Shown: positions 25,723-35,691, counted from the first letter of the stretch. The stretch: 64,000 nucleotides of DNA from an uncultured Aquimarina sp. (GCA_947496355.1 CANMCO010000004.1:248001-312000); one strand, 5' to 3'. Made by a program: numbers and translations. The notes: generated by a model not told the origin, from the sequence alone.

Positions 25723-27042
25723 ATGAAAAACAAATTATATCTTATCATACTATTAATAGTAATGGTATTTAAGGGAAAAGCACAAGAATTAAGTATAGAT
25801 GCAGATATTAGGCCACGATTAGAATACACAAATGGTTTTGGAAACCTAATCCCAGATGGTGTAGATGCTGGATTATTTGTACAACAACGTTCTCGATTAA
25901 AATTTGGTTATAAGGAAGAAAAATTCTCAGCATATCTCAGTGTACAAGATGTAAGCGTTTGGGGAGATACTCCTCAAATAGCCGTCGCAGACAACAATAA
26001 TAGTTTCTCGATTGCGCAAGCTTGGATAAATTTCAAGTTTAGAAGTGGTTGGTCTACCAAATTAGGAAGACAAGTTCTATCATACGATGATCAAAGAATT
26101 TTTGGAGGGCTAGATTGGGCAATGCAAGGACGATTTCATGACGCCGCTTTACTTAAATATAAAAGAGAAGGATTTAAACTAGACATTGGATTCGCCTTCA
26201 ACCAAAATGGAATACAAGGGCAAACTACTTTATTTGACCCAAATAATGAAGGAAATGCGAGAGCGGTTTTCGATTATAAAGGAATGGTGTATGCCTGGTT
26301 ACATAAAGACTGGGAAAAGTTTTCAGCAAGTTTTCTTGTTGCGAACAATTCTTATCAAAATCTAGATCCAATAGATGGTCAAACACCCGTAGATGGGAAT
26401 GTAAACAGACAGACTTTTGGAACCCATCTGGTTTCTAAACCAACCAAAGGCCTTACCATTGCTGCTAACCTATATGGCCAAACGGGGGAATTTACAGAAG
26501 ATGTTGATCTATCAGCATATAACGCAATGTTGGAAATAACTTATAAACCGGGAAAAACATTATTTGGAATTGGGTTTGAAACTTTAAGTGGCGATGACAA
26601 TGGTGGTGCAGACGGTGAAATCAAATCTTTCTTTCCAATTTTTGGAACCAATCACAAGTTTAACGGATATATGGATTATTTCTACGTAGGGAATCATGCC
26701 AATAATATTGGTTTAAATGACATTTACGCTAAAACGGTAATCAAGACAGGAGAGAAATCCAGTTTACTTATAAAAGCGCATTACTTCTCTGGAGCAGAAA
26801 GTCTGGGAGATGATATAGATGATTATCTGGGGACAGAAGTTGACCTTGTATTTACCCAAAAACTACTACCTTTTGCTACTCTAAAAATTGGATACTCTCA
26901 TATGTTCGCATCTGATTCTATGGAAATCCTAAAAGGTGTTGCGGATCCCGCAAGTACTCAAAATTGGGGTTGGGCCATGTTAGTTGTAAAACCAAACTTC
27001 TTAAAGTGGAATCCAAAACCTATTGCAACCCCAACAGAATAA
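25723..27042 (+). CDS. alginate-export-family outer-membrane barrel, probable nitrate/nitrite porin
   Basis: A protein of 439 residues with a signal peptide (KLYLIILLIVMVFKGKAQ). The rest is a beta-barrel of alternating aromatic strands, typical of the alginate_exp family: LSIDADIRPRLEYTNGFG, RSRLKFGYKEEKFSAYLSVQ, KLGRQVLSYDDQRIFGG, and similar to the end. There are no alginate genes in the window. The gene lies between the nitrate response regulator and nirB, and its promoter has the nitrate operator. I infer that it lets nitrate or nitrite through the outer membrane. The family name should not be taken as function. A terminator follows. Confidence 0.85.
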   Translation: MKNKLYLIILLIVMVFKGKAQELSIDADIRPRLEYTNGFGNLIPDGVDAGLFVQQRSRLKFGYKEEKFSAYLSVQDVSVWGDTPQIAVADNNNSFSIAQAWINFKFRSGWSTKLGRQVLSYDDQRIFGGLDWAMQGRFHDAALLKYKREGFKLDIGFAFNQNGIQGQTTLFDPNNEGNARAVFDYKGMVYAWLHKDWEKFSASFLVANNSYQNLDPIDGQTPVDGNVNRQTFGTHLVSKPTKGLTIAANLYGQTGEFTEDVDLSAYNAMLEITYKPGKTLFGIGFETLSGDDNGGADGEIKSFFPIFGTNHKFNGYMDYFYVGNHANNIGLNDIYAKTVIKTGEKSSLLIKAHYFSGAESLGDDIDDYLGTEVDLVFTQKLLPFATLKIGYSHMFASDSMEILKGVADPASTQNWGWAMLVVKPNFLKWNPKPIATPTE

Positions 27043-27071
27043 AATAATAGAATATTTATGTACTATAATCG

Positions 27072-27107
27072 TACCCTGCAAAATGATTTTTGCAGGGTAT
27101 TCTATTT
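27072..27107 (+). terminator. intrinsic terminator after the barrel gene
   Basis: A perfect 12-bp stem, TACCCTGCAAAA / TTTTGCAGGGTA, loop TGAT, then TTCTATTTATT. Confidence 0.85.
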
Positions 27108-27140
27108 ATTATTTAGAAATTCTCAATTGCAGACATCCAT

Positions 27141-27202
27141 AATTACGTAATTCTTACTATTTTAATACGTATTAATACGTAATTTTGAATTATAAATACG
27201 TA
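27141..27202 (+). promoter_or_regulatory. nirB promoter with nitrate operator and two extra TACGTA sites
   Basis: TACGTATTAATACGTA (27166-27181) is a perfect 16-bp palindrome and runs into the -7 element TAATTTTG (27180-27187). Additional palindromic words lie upstream (AATTACGTAATT, 27141-27152) and downstream (TACGTA, 27197-27202, four bases before the ATG). Confidence 0.75.
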
Positions 27203-27206
27203 ATTC

Positions 27207-29723
27207 ATGAAAAAGATAGTCGTAATAGGTAATGGAATGGTAGGTTATAAGTTTTGTGAAAAATTTGTAGCCTCAGAAAAGTTTAAAGAATACAAGCTTA
27301 CTGTTTTTGGGGAAGAGCCTCGAAGAGCTTATGACAGGGTTCATCTAAGTGAATTTTATGCTGGAAAGACTGCAGAAGATTTAAGTATGTCATCCGCCAC
27401 TTGGTACGAAGAAAATAATATAGATCTTCATACTTCTGAAATGATTACTGAAATTGATAGAGCAAAAAAAACAGTTGCAAACCATCGTGGGATTAAATAT
27501 TCTTATGATTACTTAATTCTGGCAACCGGATCATCTGCATTTGTACCGCCTATACCGGGTGTAGAAAAGGAAGGTGTATTTGTATATAGAACCATTGAAG
27601 ACCTTGAAGCTATTGAAGCTTACGCAAAAAAACTAAAGTCAGAAGGGAAAGCACAAGCAGCTGTATTAGGTGGTGGATTGCTTGGATTAGAGGCTGCAAA
27701 TGCTGTAAAAGAACTTGGATTAGATGCACATGTCGTAGAATTTGCTCCACGATTAATGCCAAGACAATTGGATCAAGGAGGTAGTGATATCTTACAAGCC
27801 AAGATAGAGAGTTTAGGTCTAAAAGTGCATGTAAGCAAGCAAACAGACTTCATCCAAGGAAACGGCGCTATTGAAGGGTTGCAATATGTGGATGGCACTG
27901 AGTTAAAGGTAGACATGTTAGTGATTTCAGCTGGTATTCGTCCTCGTGACGAAGTCGCAAAAGAATGTGGATTAGAAGCAGGGCTACGAGGAGGTATCGT
28001 CGTAGATAATAGAATGAAAACATCTGATGATTCTATCTATGCTATTGGAGAAGTAGCACTCTACAACAATATGATATATGGGCTTGTGGCTCCAGGATAC
28101 GACATGGCCAGCGTAGCTGTATCTCAAATTACAGGAGAGATTGATAATCTAATGATTGACCATATAGATATGTCTACCCAATTAAAACTTATAGGAACAG
28201 AAGTCGCAAGTTTCGGAGATGCCCTTTGTGATAGTAATGATATAGATGCTATTATTTATGAAAATAAAAGAAGTGGAATTTATAAACGAATTAATATCTC
28301 CAAAGATGGAACAAAACTACTTGGTGGCATTCTGGTAGGTGATTCTTCAGATTATAACGCGTTGTTTCAAATCTATGATACGGCGATGAAATTACCAGAA
28401 AATCCTGAAAATCTAATTCTAGGAAATAGAAGTGGTGATGGAGGATCACTTTTGGGAGATGTTATGGATTTACCAGATGATGCACAAATCTGCTCCTGTG
28501 AGAGCGTAAGTAAAGGTGCTATTTGTGGAGCAATTGAAAATGGTTCTTGTGATACGCTGGGAGATGTAATCTCTTGTACCAAAGCTGGAACGGGTTGTGG
28601 TGGATGTAAACCCATGGTAAAAGATCTTGTCGATGCCACCTTAAAATCTTTGGGTAAAGAAGTGAAAGATACTATTTGCGAGCATTTTGAGTACAATAGA
28701 CAAGAGCTTTATGATATTGTAAAACTCAAAGGATATAGAAAATATAACGAAGTATTAGACACACATGGTAAAGGAGATGGATGCGAAGTTTGCAAACCTT
28801 TGATTGCTTCTATAATGGCGAGTATCTATGCAGATACTGCAAACGAAGAAGCCCCAATACAAGATTCTAATGATCGTTTTCTTGCCAATATTCAACGTAA
28901 CGGAACCTATTCTGTTGTTCCTAGAATTCCCGGAGGAGAAATTACTCCAGAAAAGTTAATTGTTCTTGGAGAAGTCGGTAAGAAGTATGATCTGTATACC
29001 AAAATAACAGGGGGACAACGAGTAGACTTTTTTGGAGCTCGACTAGACCAACTTCCAAAAATTTGGAAAGATTTAATTGATCATGGCTTTGAGAGCGGTC
29101 ATGCATACGGTAAATCTCTACGTACCGTAAAAAGTTGTGTTGGTTCAACCTGGTGTCGATATGGTATGGATGAAAGTGTAAGCTTTGCCATAGCGCTAGA
29201 AGAACGATATAAAGGTCTCCGATCTCCGCATAAAATTAAAGGAGGTGTTTCGGGGTGCATCCGGGAATGTGCAGAGGCACGTTGTAAAGATTTTGGAGTA
29301 ATTGCAGTAGAAGGAGGATGGAATCTTTATGTGTGTGGAAATGGAGGAGCTAATCCCAAACATGCAGAATTGTTGGCAGAACAAATAGACAATGAAACTG
29401 TAATTAAATATCTTGATAGGTTCTTAATGTTCTATATAAAGACAGCAGCTCCTTTGCAAAGAACTGCCAAATGGTTAGATAAGCTTGATGGTGGAATTGA
29501 ATATCTAAAACAAGTAGTTATCGAAGATAAACTTGGACTCGCAGATGAACTAGAATCCGAAATGGCTGCTCTGGTAGGTAATTTTCAATGTGAGTGGACA
29601 CAGGCTATAGAAGATGAAGAAATCATGAAACGATTTAATCATTTTGTAAATAGCGAAGAACCCGATGACAATCTAGTTTTTGTTCCGTTAAGGGATCAAA
29701 AGATGCCAGAGCATTGGAAATAG
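27207..29723 (+). CDS. nirB: NAD(P)H nitrite reductase large subunit
   Basis: A cytoplasmic enzyme of 838 residues, full length for NirB, reducing nitrite to ammonium. In order: FAD domain (KIVVIGNGMVGYKFCEKF), NAD(P)H domain (AVLGGGLLGLEAANAV near 150), two BFD-like 2Fe-2S regions (CSCESVSKGAICG near 429; CEHFEYN and CEVCKPL near 490-535), then the sirohaem / 4Fe-4S reductase part. The sirohaem-cluster cysteines are present: CVGSTWC near 644-650 and CIRECAEARC near 685-689. The promoter carries the nitrate operator. It is the first gene of an apparent operon with nirD, the DUF4202 gene and the kinase. No sirohaem-synthesis gene is in the window. Confidence 0.96.
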   Translation: MKKIVVIGNGMVGYKFCEKFVASEKFKEYKLTVFGEEPRRAYDRVHLSEFYAGKTAEDLSMSSATWYEENNIDLHTSEMITEIDRAKKTVANHRGIKYSYDYLILATGSSAFVPPIPGVEKEGVFVYRTIEDLEAIEAYAKKLKSEGKAQAAVLGGGLLGLEAANAVKELGLDAHVVEFAPRLMPRQLDQGGSDILQAKIESLGLKVHVSKQTDFIQGNGAIEGLQYVDGTELKVDMLVISAGIRPRDEVAKECGLEAGLRGGIVVDNRMKTSDDSIYAIGEVALYNNMIYGLVAPGYDMASVAVSQITGEIDNLMIDHIDMSTQLKLIGTEVASFGDALCDSNDIDAIIYENKRSGIYKRINISKDGTKLLGGILVGDSSDYNALFQIYDTAMKLPENPENLILGNRSGDGGSLLGDVMDLPDDAQICSCESVSKGAICGAIENGSCDTLGDVISCTKAGTGCGGCKPMVKDLVDATLKSLGKEVKDTICEHFEYNRQELYDIVKLKGYRKYNEVLDTHGKGDGCEVCKPLIASIMASIYADTANEEAPIQDSNDRFLANIQRNGTYSVVPRIPGGEITPEKLIVLGEVGKKYDLYTKITGGQRVDFFGARLDQLPKIWKDLIDHGFESGHAYGKSLRTVKSCVGSTWCRYGMDESVSFAIALEERYKGLRSPHKIKGGVSGCIRECAEARCKDFGVIAVEGGWNLYVCGNGGANPKHAELLAEQIDNETVIKYLDRFLMFYIKTAAPLQRTAKWLDKLDGGIEYLKQVVIEDKLGLADELESEMAALVGNFQCEWTQAIEDEEIMKRFNHFVNSEEPDDNLVFVPLRDQKMPEHWK

Positions 29724-29798
29724 AAATTTTGAAGTTTATTTTTTTCAGGTTTCAATAAAGACAAAACCCGAAAACCAAAATTTGAAACTAAAAAAATT

Positions 29799-30176
29799 AT
29801 GGAAGAAATTTTAGAAATATACAAAACTACTACTGCAGAAGATGTGAAAATATGGTTTAAGGCAGCCAAGGTGAGTGATTTTCCAAAAAATGGAGGGGCC
29901 TGCGTTAAGTACAAGGAAAAGCAAATCGCTGTATTCAATTTTGAAAGAAAAAACACCTGGTATGCATGTCAAAATGTATGTCCTCATAAAATGGAAATGG
30001 TTTTAAGTCGCGGAATGACGGGAGATCAAAATGGAATTCCGAAAGTAGCATGCCCCATGCATAAAAAAACATTCTCATTAGAAAATGGGGAAAATCTAAA
30101 TGGTAATCTCGATTCCATAGCTACATATCCTGTAAAAATAGAAAACGACACAGTTTATATAGGTTTTTCTGAATAA
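29799..30176 (+). CDS. nirD: nitrite reductase small subunit, Rieske type with ligands kept
   Basis: A cytoplasmic protein of 125 residues, partner of NirB. The Rieske-like fold is complete, with NVCPHKMEMVLSRG and KVACPMHKKTF. These give CxH and CxxH, the full 2Fe-2S ligand set. The E. coli NirD lacks these residues, so this subunit could hold a cluster and carry electrons. It starts 75 bases after nirB. A ~20-residue N-terminal extension (MEEILEIYKTTTAEDVKIWF) precedes the domain. Confidence 0.93.
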   Translation: MEEILEIYKTTTAEDVKIWFKAAKVSDFPKNGGACVKYKEKQIAVFNFERKNTWYACQNVCPHKMEMVLSRGMTGDQNGIPKVACPMHKKTFSLENGENLNGNLDSIATYPVKIENDTVYIGFSE

Positions 30177-30238
30177 AAGAACCTTTAGATTCTGGTCTAA
30201 AAACTCTAACTTTGTTGGGATACCAATTCATTACTTTT

Positions 30239-30823
30239 ATGCCAACCGAAAAATTATCAGAAGCCTATATCCTTTTTGACAAAGCTAATGCTCAAGATCC
30301 CAATACTGAAGAAGCAAATGGAGATATTGTACCCAAAGAACTTCTCTACAGTCAGCGAATGACGAAAACTTTAGAGAAGTTTGAACCACAAGCTTCAGAA
30401 ACATTAAAACTAGCGGCAAGATCACAACATATTTGTCGTTGGGAAATTTCTCGAGATAGTTACCCAATGGATAGAGTTGGATATCTGAAATGGAGGGAAG
30501 ATTTGAAAAAATTTCATGCCAACAAAGCGTCAGAAATTCTTACAAGCATAGGTTATGATGATGAAACCATAAATCGAGTATCTTTTTTGCTTCAGAAAAA
30601 AAAATTAAAAAAAGATGTAGAAACACAAACTCTAGAAGATGTTATATGTCTTGTTTTTCTTAATTTCTATTATGAAGATTTTTTAGTCAAACATACTGAT
30701 GAAAAAGTAATAGATATATTACAGAAAACATGGCGTAAAATGTCTAAAAAAGGACATCAAGCGGCACTGAAGCTTTCATATTCAAAAAAAGCATTAGATT
30801 TAATTCAACAAGCGCTAGCATAG
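30239..30823 (+). CDS. DUF4202 family protein
   Basis: A cytoplasmic protein of 194 residues. The ATG at 30239 gives MPTEKLSEAYILFDKANAQD, the usual family start; a TTG 27 bases upstream is less likely. Conserved segments are LAARSQHICRWEISRDSYP, GYLKWREDLKKFHANKASEI and VICLVFLNFYYEDF. The His/Arg/Asp pattern suggests an HD-like helical fold, but no activity is established from the sequence. The family is often found with nitrite and nitrate assimilation genes, as here, between nirD and the kinase. The spacing (62 bases after nirD, 10 before the kinase) supports one operon. Confidence 0.85.
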   Translation: MPTEKLSEAYILFDKANAQDPNTEEANGDIVPKELLYSQRMTKTLEKFEPQASETLKLAARSQHICRWEISRDSYPMDRVGYLKWREDLKKFHANKASEILTSIGYDDETINRVSFLLQKKKLKKDVETQTLEDVICLVFLNFYYEDFLVKHTDEKVIDILQKTWRKMSKKGHQAALKLSYSKKALDLIQQALA

Positions 30824-30833
30824 TATAACACCA

Positions 30834-32654
30834 TTGAGCACACAAGAACCTTTAGATCATCAAACTTTTAGCCGCCTAAGCAAGATCTATATTATTGCGC
30901 TTGGTGCGATTGCTTTGTTTACTATTGGAGGCCAGTTTTTTATACAGCAGTATCTAAATGCTCAGATAGACGATTCCAGAATTATTAATATATCCGGAAG
31001 ACAAAGAATGCTAAGTCAAAAACTATCGAAAGAAATTCTTTTATTGTCCTATCTTAAAAAAAATCAAGCCAAAGATCAGTACATTGAAGATATTGAAGCT
31101 ACACTAGATCTTTGGAAAGAATCACACGAAGTTCTCTCTCAGTATAACGAATCAATACAACAGGACCAAAAACACATTACAGAAATAAGAAAGATGTTTC
31201 TTGTCTTAGCACCCTATTTTCAAGAGGTTCTAGAAAGCAGTAGGCAAGTAATTAAGCTTATTAAAAATGATACAATACATCAAGAAAAACTTAAACTACA
31301 TCTTGATAATATTGTTTTAAACGAGTCATTATTCCTTGAGCAAATGGATGCTATTGTATTTCAGTATGAAAAGGAAGCACAACAAAAAGTATCAAGTTTG
31401 AAGAAAATAGAATACCTTTTATTCGCTCTTATTATTCTGATTTTAATCTTCGAGTTTTTTCTGTTGTTCAGACCTGCTGCATTAAGTATCAAGAAAACTA
31501 TTTCTAATTTACTTGTTTCCCAGCAAAAGGCGGAAGATATGGCTTCAAGAGCCGAAGAACTAAGAAAGCGACAGGATAAAAATGTTCAGGAATTGCTTTC
31601 ACTTACAAAAGCAATTGATCAAACACTTCTTTACGCCGAAGTTGATGAGTTTGGAATGATACTAAGTTTAGGAAGCCGTTTCGCCAAACTACTAAATATT
31701 GATGAGAACTATGAGAGAAAAAACATCGCCGATCTTATGGATTTGGGGGAAATACAAAAGAATAGGTTACTAGATCTTATTTCTCAAAACAAAGGTGGTG
31801 TTTTTAATGAAGAATTTGAATTTGAAACAACATCCAAAGAAAAAATCTGGTTGGATATATCCATACTCACAGTATATAAAGAATCCGGGAGTTCTGAGCG
31901 ACTTGTGTTATGCTCTGATATCTCAAAAAGAAAAGAAGCCCAAAATGAAATTGAGCGATTAAACGTTTCCAGATATAAGGAAAAAGAAGAGTTACAAAAG
32001 TCTAATGCTAGCCAAATTGTAGAAGCGCAGGAAGAAGAAAGAAAGAGGATTGCTAAGGAAATTCATGATAGTATTGGACAAATGCTAACAGCACTAAAAT
32101 TTAATATTGAATCTATCAATCTGAATAATATTGAAAATGCGTTCCAAAAAATTGAAGGTCTGAAGCAGTTATCAAAAGATCTAATTCAAGGAACCAGAAT
32201 TGCAACCTTTAATCTTACTCCTCCTGAACTCAAAGATTATGGTATAAGTACTGCTCTTCAAAAAATGACAAAAGAGCTTTCTAAATTAACTGGTAAAAAC
32301 ATAATTTTTGAAAATAAATCAAATTTTGATCAGCGATTTGATTCACTGGTAGAAACCAATTTATATAGGGTTACTCAAGAAGCTGTTAATAATTCTATCA
32401 AATATGCCCAATCTGATTATATCATGATTGCGATCAATCACTCGGATTTGCTATTGAGTATTACCATAGATGATAACGGAAAAGGATTTAATCTAGAAGA
32501 TATACCATCCAAGCCTGGTAATAATGCAGAAGGTGGGATGGGCTTATTTTTTATGAAAGAGCGGATGAATTATATAAATGGTAGATTATTCATCAATTCT
32601 TCTCCTAATCAAGGAACAAGAGTTACATTAAACTACACCGTACCAGAAAGCTAA
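30834..32654 (+). CDS. NarX-like nitrate-sensing histidine kinase (TTG start)
   Basis: An inner-membrane kinase of 606 residues. Membrane segments lie near 17-38 and 194-213. Between them is a PilJ/NarX-type sensor bundle opening with the P-box NISGRQRMLSQKLSKE (residues 52-67). A linker helix and a PAS-like domain (~258-365) follow. The HisKA_3 box (AQEEERKRIAKEIHDSIGQ) has His411. The ATPase has N-box EAVNNSIKY and DDNGKGF. The first in-frame ATG falls inside the P-box, so the TTG at 30834 is needed to keep the first membrane helix. It should sense nitrate in the periplasm and phosphorylate the regulator at 24781. It is last in the nirB operon. Confidence 0.9.
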   Translation: MSTQEPLDHQTFSRLSKIYIIALGAIALFTIGGQFFIQQYLNAQIDDSRIINISGRQRMLSQKLSKEILLLSYLKKNQAKDQYIEDIEATLDLWKESHEVLSQYNESIQQDQKHITEIRKMFLVLAPYFQEVLESSRQVIKLIKNDTIHQEKLKLHLDNIVLNESLFLEQMDAIVFQYEKEAQQKVSSLKKIEYLLFALIILILIFEFFLLFRPAALSIKKTISNLLVSQQKAEDMASRAEELRKRQDKNVQELLSLTKAIDQTLLYAEVDEFGMILSLGSRFAKLLNIDENYERKNIADLMDLGEIQKNRLLDLISQNKGGVFNEEFEFETTSKEKIWLDISILTVYKESGSSERLVLCSDISKRKEAQNEIERLNVSRYKEKEELQKSNASQIVEAQEEERKRIAKEIHDSIGQMLTALKFNIESINLNNIENAFQKIEGLKQLSKDLIQGTRIATFNLTPPELKDYGISTALQKMTKELSKLTGKNIIFENKSNFDQRFDSLVETNLYRVTQEAVNNSIKYAQSDYIMIAINHSDLLLSITIDDNGKGFNLEDIPSKPGNNAEGGMGLFFMKERMNYINGRLFINSSPNQGTRVTLNYTVPES

Positions 32655-32657
32655 ACA

Positions 32658-33530
32658 TTACACTTTATTTGGCTTTTTTTTTATCACTTCATTACGGTAG
32701 TAATCAATAATACCATCAATTGGTCGTCTTACAATATTACCCACTGTAAGATTATATGGCCAAACGGCTGCTCTAATAATATCTTCGCTAAAATGTGCTA
32801 TAGACCCAATAAAGTGAATAGGTACATTTTGCGCTTCGGGGAAACACAGTACTCGGTTTTCAACAAATTCCTGAATACCTTCTGTTACAATTTTATAAAA
32901 ATACCCATTTCGTTCACTCGTAAATATAAATTCTGCAAAGGACGCCAAATAGGTATTAGGGTTGTCTTTTTTATATAAGTTCTCTTTGATAGCGTCTGAA
33001 GAAAGGTCAAAACGTTTTTCAAATTCTGAAGCTACTTCTGGAGGCATTCTTTTATAATAATAATCTCGTATTAATCTTTTTCCGAAATAATTCCCGCTAG
33101 CTTCGTCCATAAGGATATAACCCAAAGAATCTACCACCATATGGATATCATCTCCATCATAATAACAACTATTTGAACCTGTACCCAAAATACAAACAAT
33201 TCCTGGTTCGGTTGTGGCTGCATATACGGCAGCAACCATATCTTCCTTTACTACTACCTCAGCAGCGTTTACAAAAAAATCTTCAAAGATCTTTTTTAAC
33301 ATTGCCGTTGGTTTTTTAGTACCGCATCCAGCTCCATAGAAGTTGACAATATCAATTTTCTCACGATAAGAAGTAAGTTCTTCGTTGTCTCTAATTCTTT
33401 CTTCAAGCAACGATTTTTCGAATACAGCAGGGTTTAAACCTTCTGTACGGGTTTTAAAAACGATTTCTCCAGAGTCATCAAGAAGAATCCAATCGCATTT
33501 AGTAGAACCACCATCAGCTAATAAAATCAT
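32658..33530 (-). CDS. N-acetylglucosamine-kinase-like ATPase (BadF/BadG family)
   Basis: A cytoplasmic sugar kinase-like protein of 290 residues with the ASKHA fold. ILLADGGSTKCDWILLD is the phosphate-1 loop, and GIVCILGTGSNSCYYDGDD is the second. IHFIGSIAHFSEDIIRAAV is the C-terminal adenosine part. Family members phosphorylate N-acetylglucosamine or act as ATPases. The catalytic Asp of the kinases appears replaced or shifted, and the substrate is not certain. It ends four bases from the convergent kinase, with no terminator between. It is separated from gapA by a terminator. Confidence 0.85.
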   Translation of the reverse strand: MILLADGGSTKCDWILLDDSGEIVFKTRTEGLNPAVFEKSLLEERIRDNEELTSYREKIDIVNFYGAGCGTKKPTAMLKKIFEDFFVNAAEVVVKEDMVAAVYAATTEPGIVCILGTGSNSCYYDGDDIHMVVDSLGYILMDEASGNYFGKRLIRDYYYKRMPPEVASEFEKRFDLSSDAIKENLYKKDNPNTYLASFAEFIFTSERNGYFYKIVTEGIQEFVENRVLCFPEAQNVPIHFIGSIAHFSEDIIRAAVWPYNLTVGNIVRRPIDGIIDYYRNEVIKKKPNKV

Positions 33531-33551
33531 TTGAAAATTTGTTTGTTGTTA

Positions 33552-33590
33552 GCAAAGAAAATAAGCCCCAAGAATTATTCTCAGGGCAAG
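33552..33590 (-). terminator. intrinsic terminator after gapA
   Basis: On the minus strand, stem GCCCTGAGAA/TTCTTGGGGC (two G-U pairs), loop TAA, then TTATTTTCTTT. It follows the stop at 33604. Confidence 0.75.
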
Positions 33591-33603
33591 AATTATATAG
33601 TCC

Positions 33604-34623
<1,020 letters not shown>

Positions 34624-34652
34624 TTAATTTAAAATGTGGTTATATAAAAAAG

Positions 34653-35639
34653 CTAAACCGAAGTAATATCAGCCACTTTTATTAGTCCATCGTGTTTATG
34701 TGATCTTTTGTCTAGTGCAGTTTTAAGCGGAACGATAGTGACCGTTTTATGAACAATACCAATCATAACTTCACTTTTCCCTTCTAATAATGTTTCTACA
34801 GCTCCTACTCCAAGTTTGCTAGCCAATACTCGATCATAACAACTAGGTGCACCACCTCTTTGAATATGCCCTAGCACAGACACTCTTACTTCATAATCAT
34901 CAAGTTTTTCCTCTACATATTCACCTAGTTCAAAAATATTCTTACCAGATTTATCTCCTTCGGCAACCACTATAATACTAGAAGTCTTTCCTGTTTTTTT
35001 ACTCTTTTTAAGTGAGTCGATAAGTCTATCGACTCCCATGTTTTCTTCTGGGATCAAAATTTCCTCTGCTCCTGCTCCTATTCCTGCATTTAAAGCAATA
35101 TCACCTGCATCCCGGCCCATTACTTCTATAAGAAACAAACGATTGTGAGAACTTGCGGTATCTCTAATCTTATCAATTGCTTCTACTACCGTGTTCAAAG
35201 CTGTATCATATCCTATTGTATAATCTGTACCATTAATATCATTATCAATAGTTCCAGGAATACCTACTACTGGAAAATTATATTCTTCAGATAACTTTAA
35301 AGCGCCTGTAAAACTTCCGTCTCCCCCAATTACAACTAGGGCATCTATATTGTTTTTAATCAGGTTAGCGTAAGCTTTTTTTCTTCCTTCTACTGTTCTA
35401 AATTCCTTTGAACGAGCAGACTTAAGAAAAGTCCCTCCTTTATTTATAATATTTCTAACAGAACGTGCATTGAGTTGTTCAATTTCATTACCAATTAAAC
35501 CTTCATACCCTTTATAAATACCAAAACAATTAACCTGGTAATAACTACATGCACGAACCACAGCACGAATTGCAGCATTCATTCCTGGAGCATCTCCTCC
35601 AGAAGTTAACACCGCTATATTTTTAACTTTTTTTGTCAT
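34653..35639 (-). CDS. pfkA: ATP-dependent 6-phosphofructokinase
   Basis: A cytoplasmic enzyme of 328 residues that phosphorylates fructose 6-phosphate. IAVLTSGGDAPGMNAAIRA (ATP site), GGDGSFTGA, PGTIDNDINGTDYTIG (catalytic Asp) and VLGHIQRGGAPSCYDR are all present. I chose the ATG at 35639; a TTG three codons upstream is less likely. A LacI-type operator core lies 53-64 bases upstream. The Gly-Gly-Asp triplet after the ATP loop indicates ATP rather than pyrophosphate as donor. Confidence 0.96.
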   Translation of the reverse strand: MTKKVKNIAVLTSGGDAPGMNAAIRAVVRACSYYQVNCFGIYKGYEGLIGNEIEQLNARSVRNIINKGGTFLKSARSKEFRTVEGRKKAYANLIKNNIDALVVIGGDGSFTGALKLSEEYNFPVVGIPGTIDNDINGTDYTIGYDTALNTVVEAIDKIRDTASSHNRLFLIEVMGRDAGDIALNAGIGAGAEEILIPEENMGVDRLIDSLKKSKKTGKTSSIIVVAEGDKSGKNIFELGEYVEEKLDDYEVRVSVLGHIQRGGAPSCYDRVLASKLGVGAVETLLEGKSEVMIGIVHKTVTIVPLKTALDKRSHKHDGLIKVADITSV

Positions 35640-35691
35640 TGAAGCCAAATCTATTGTTAATGACCATAATAACCTAATTTGCTAAAAAACT

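Noticed and set aside
28373..28696. 107-codon minus-strand frame opposite nirB
   Set aside because: It is a shadow of the cysteine-rich BFD region of NirB and has no start or spacing support.
30212..30238. Upstream TTG start for the DUF4202 gene
   Set aside because: The ATG at 30239 gives the usual family N-terminus; the extra nine residues look like translated leader.
35640..35648. TTG start for pfkA
   Set aside because: The ATG at 35639 gives the standard 328-residue enzyme.
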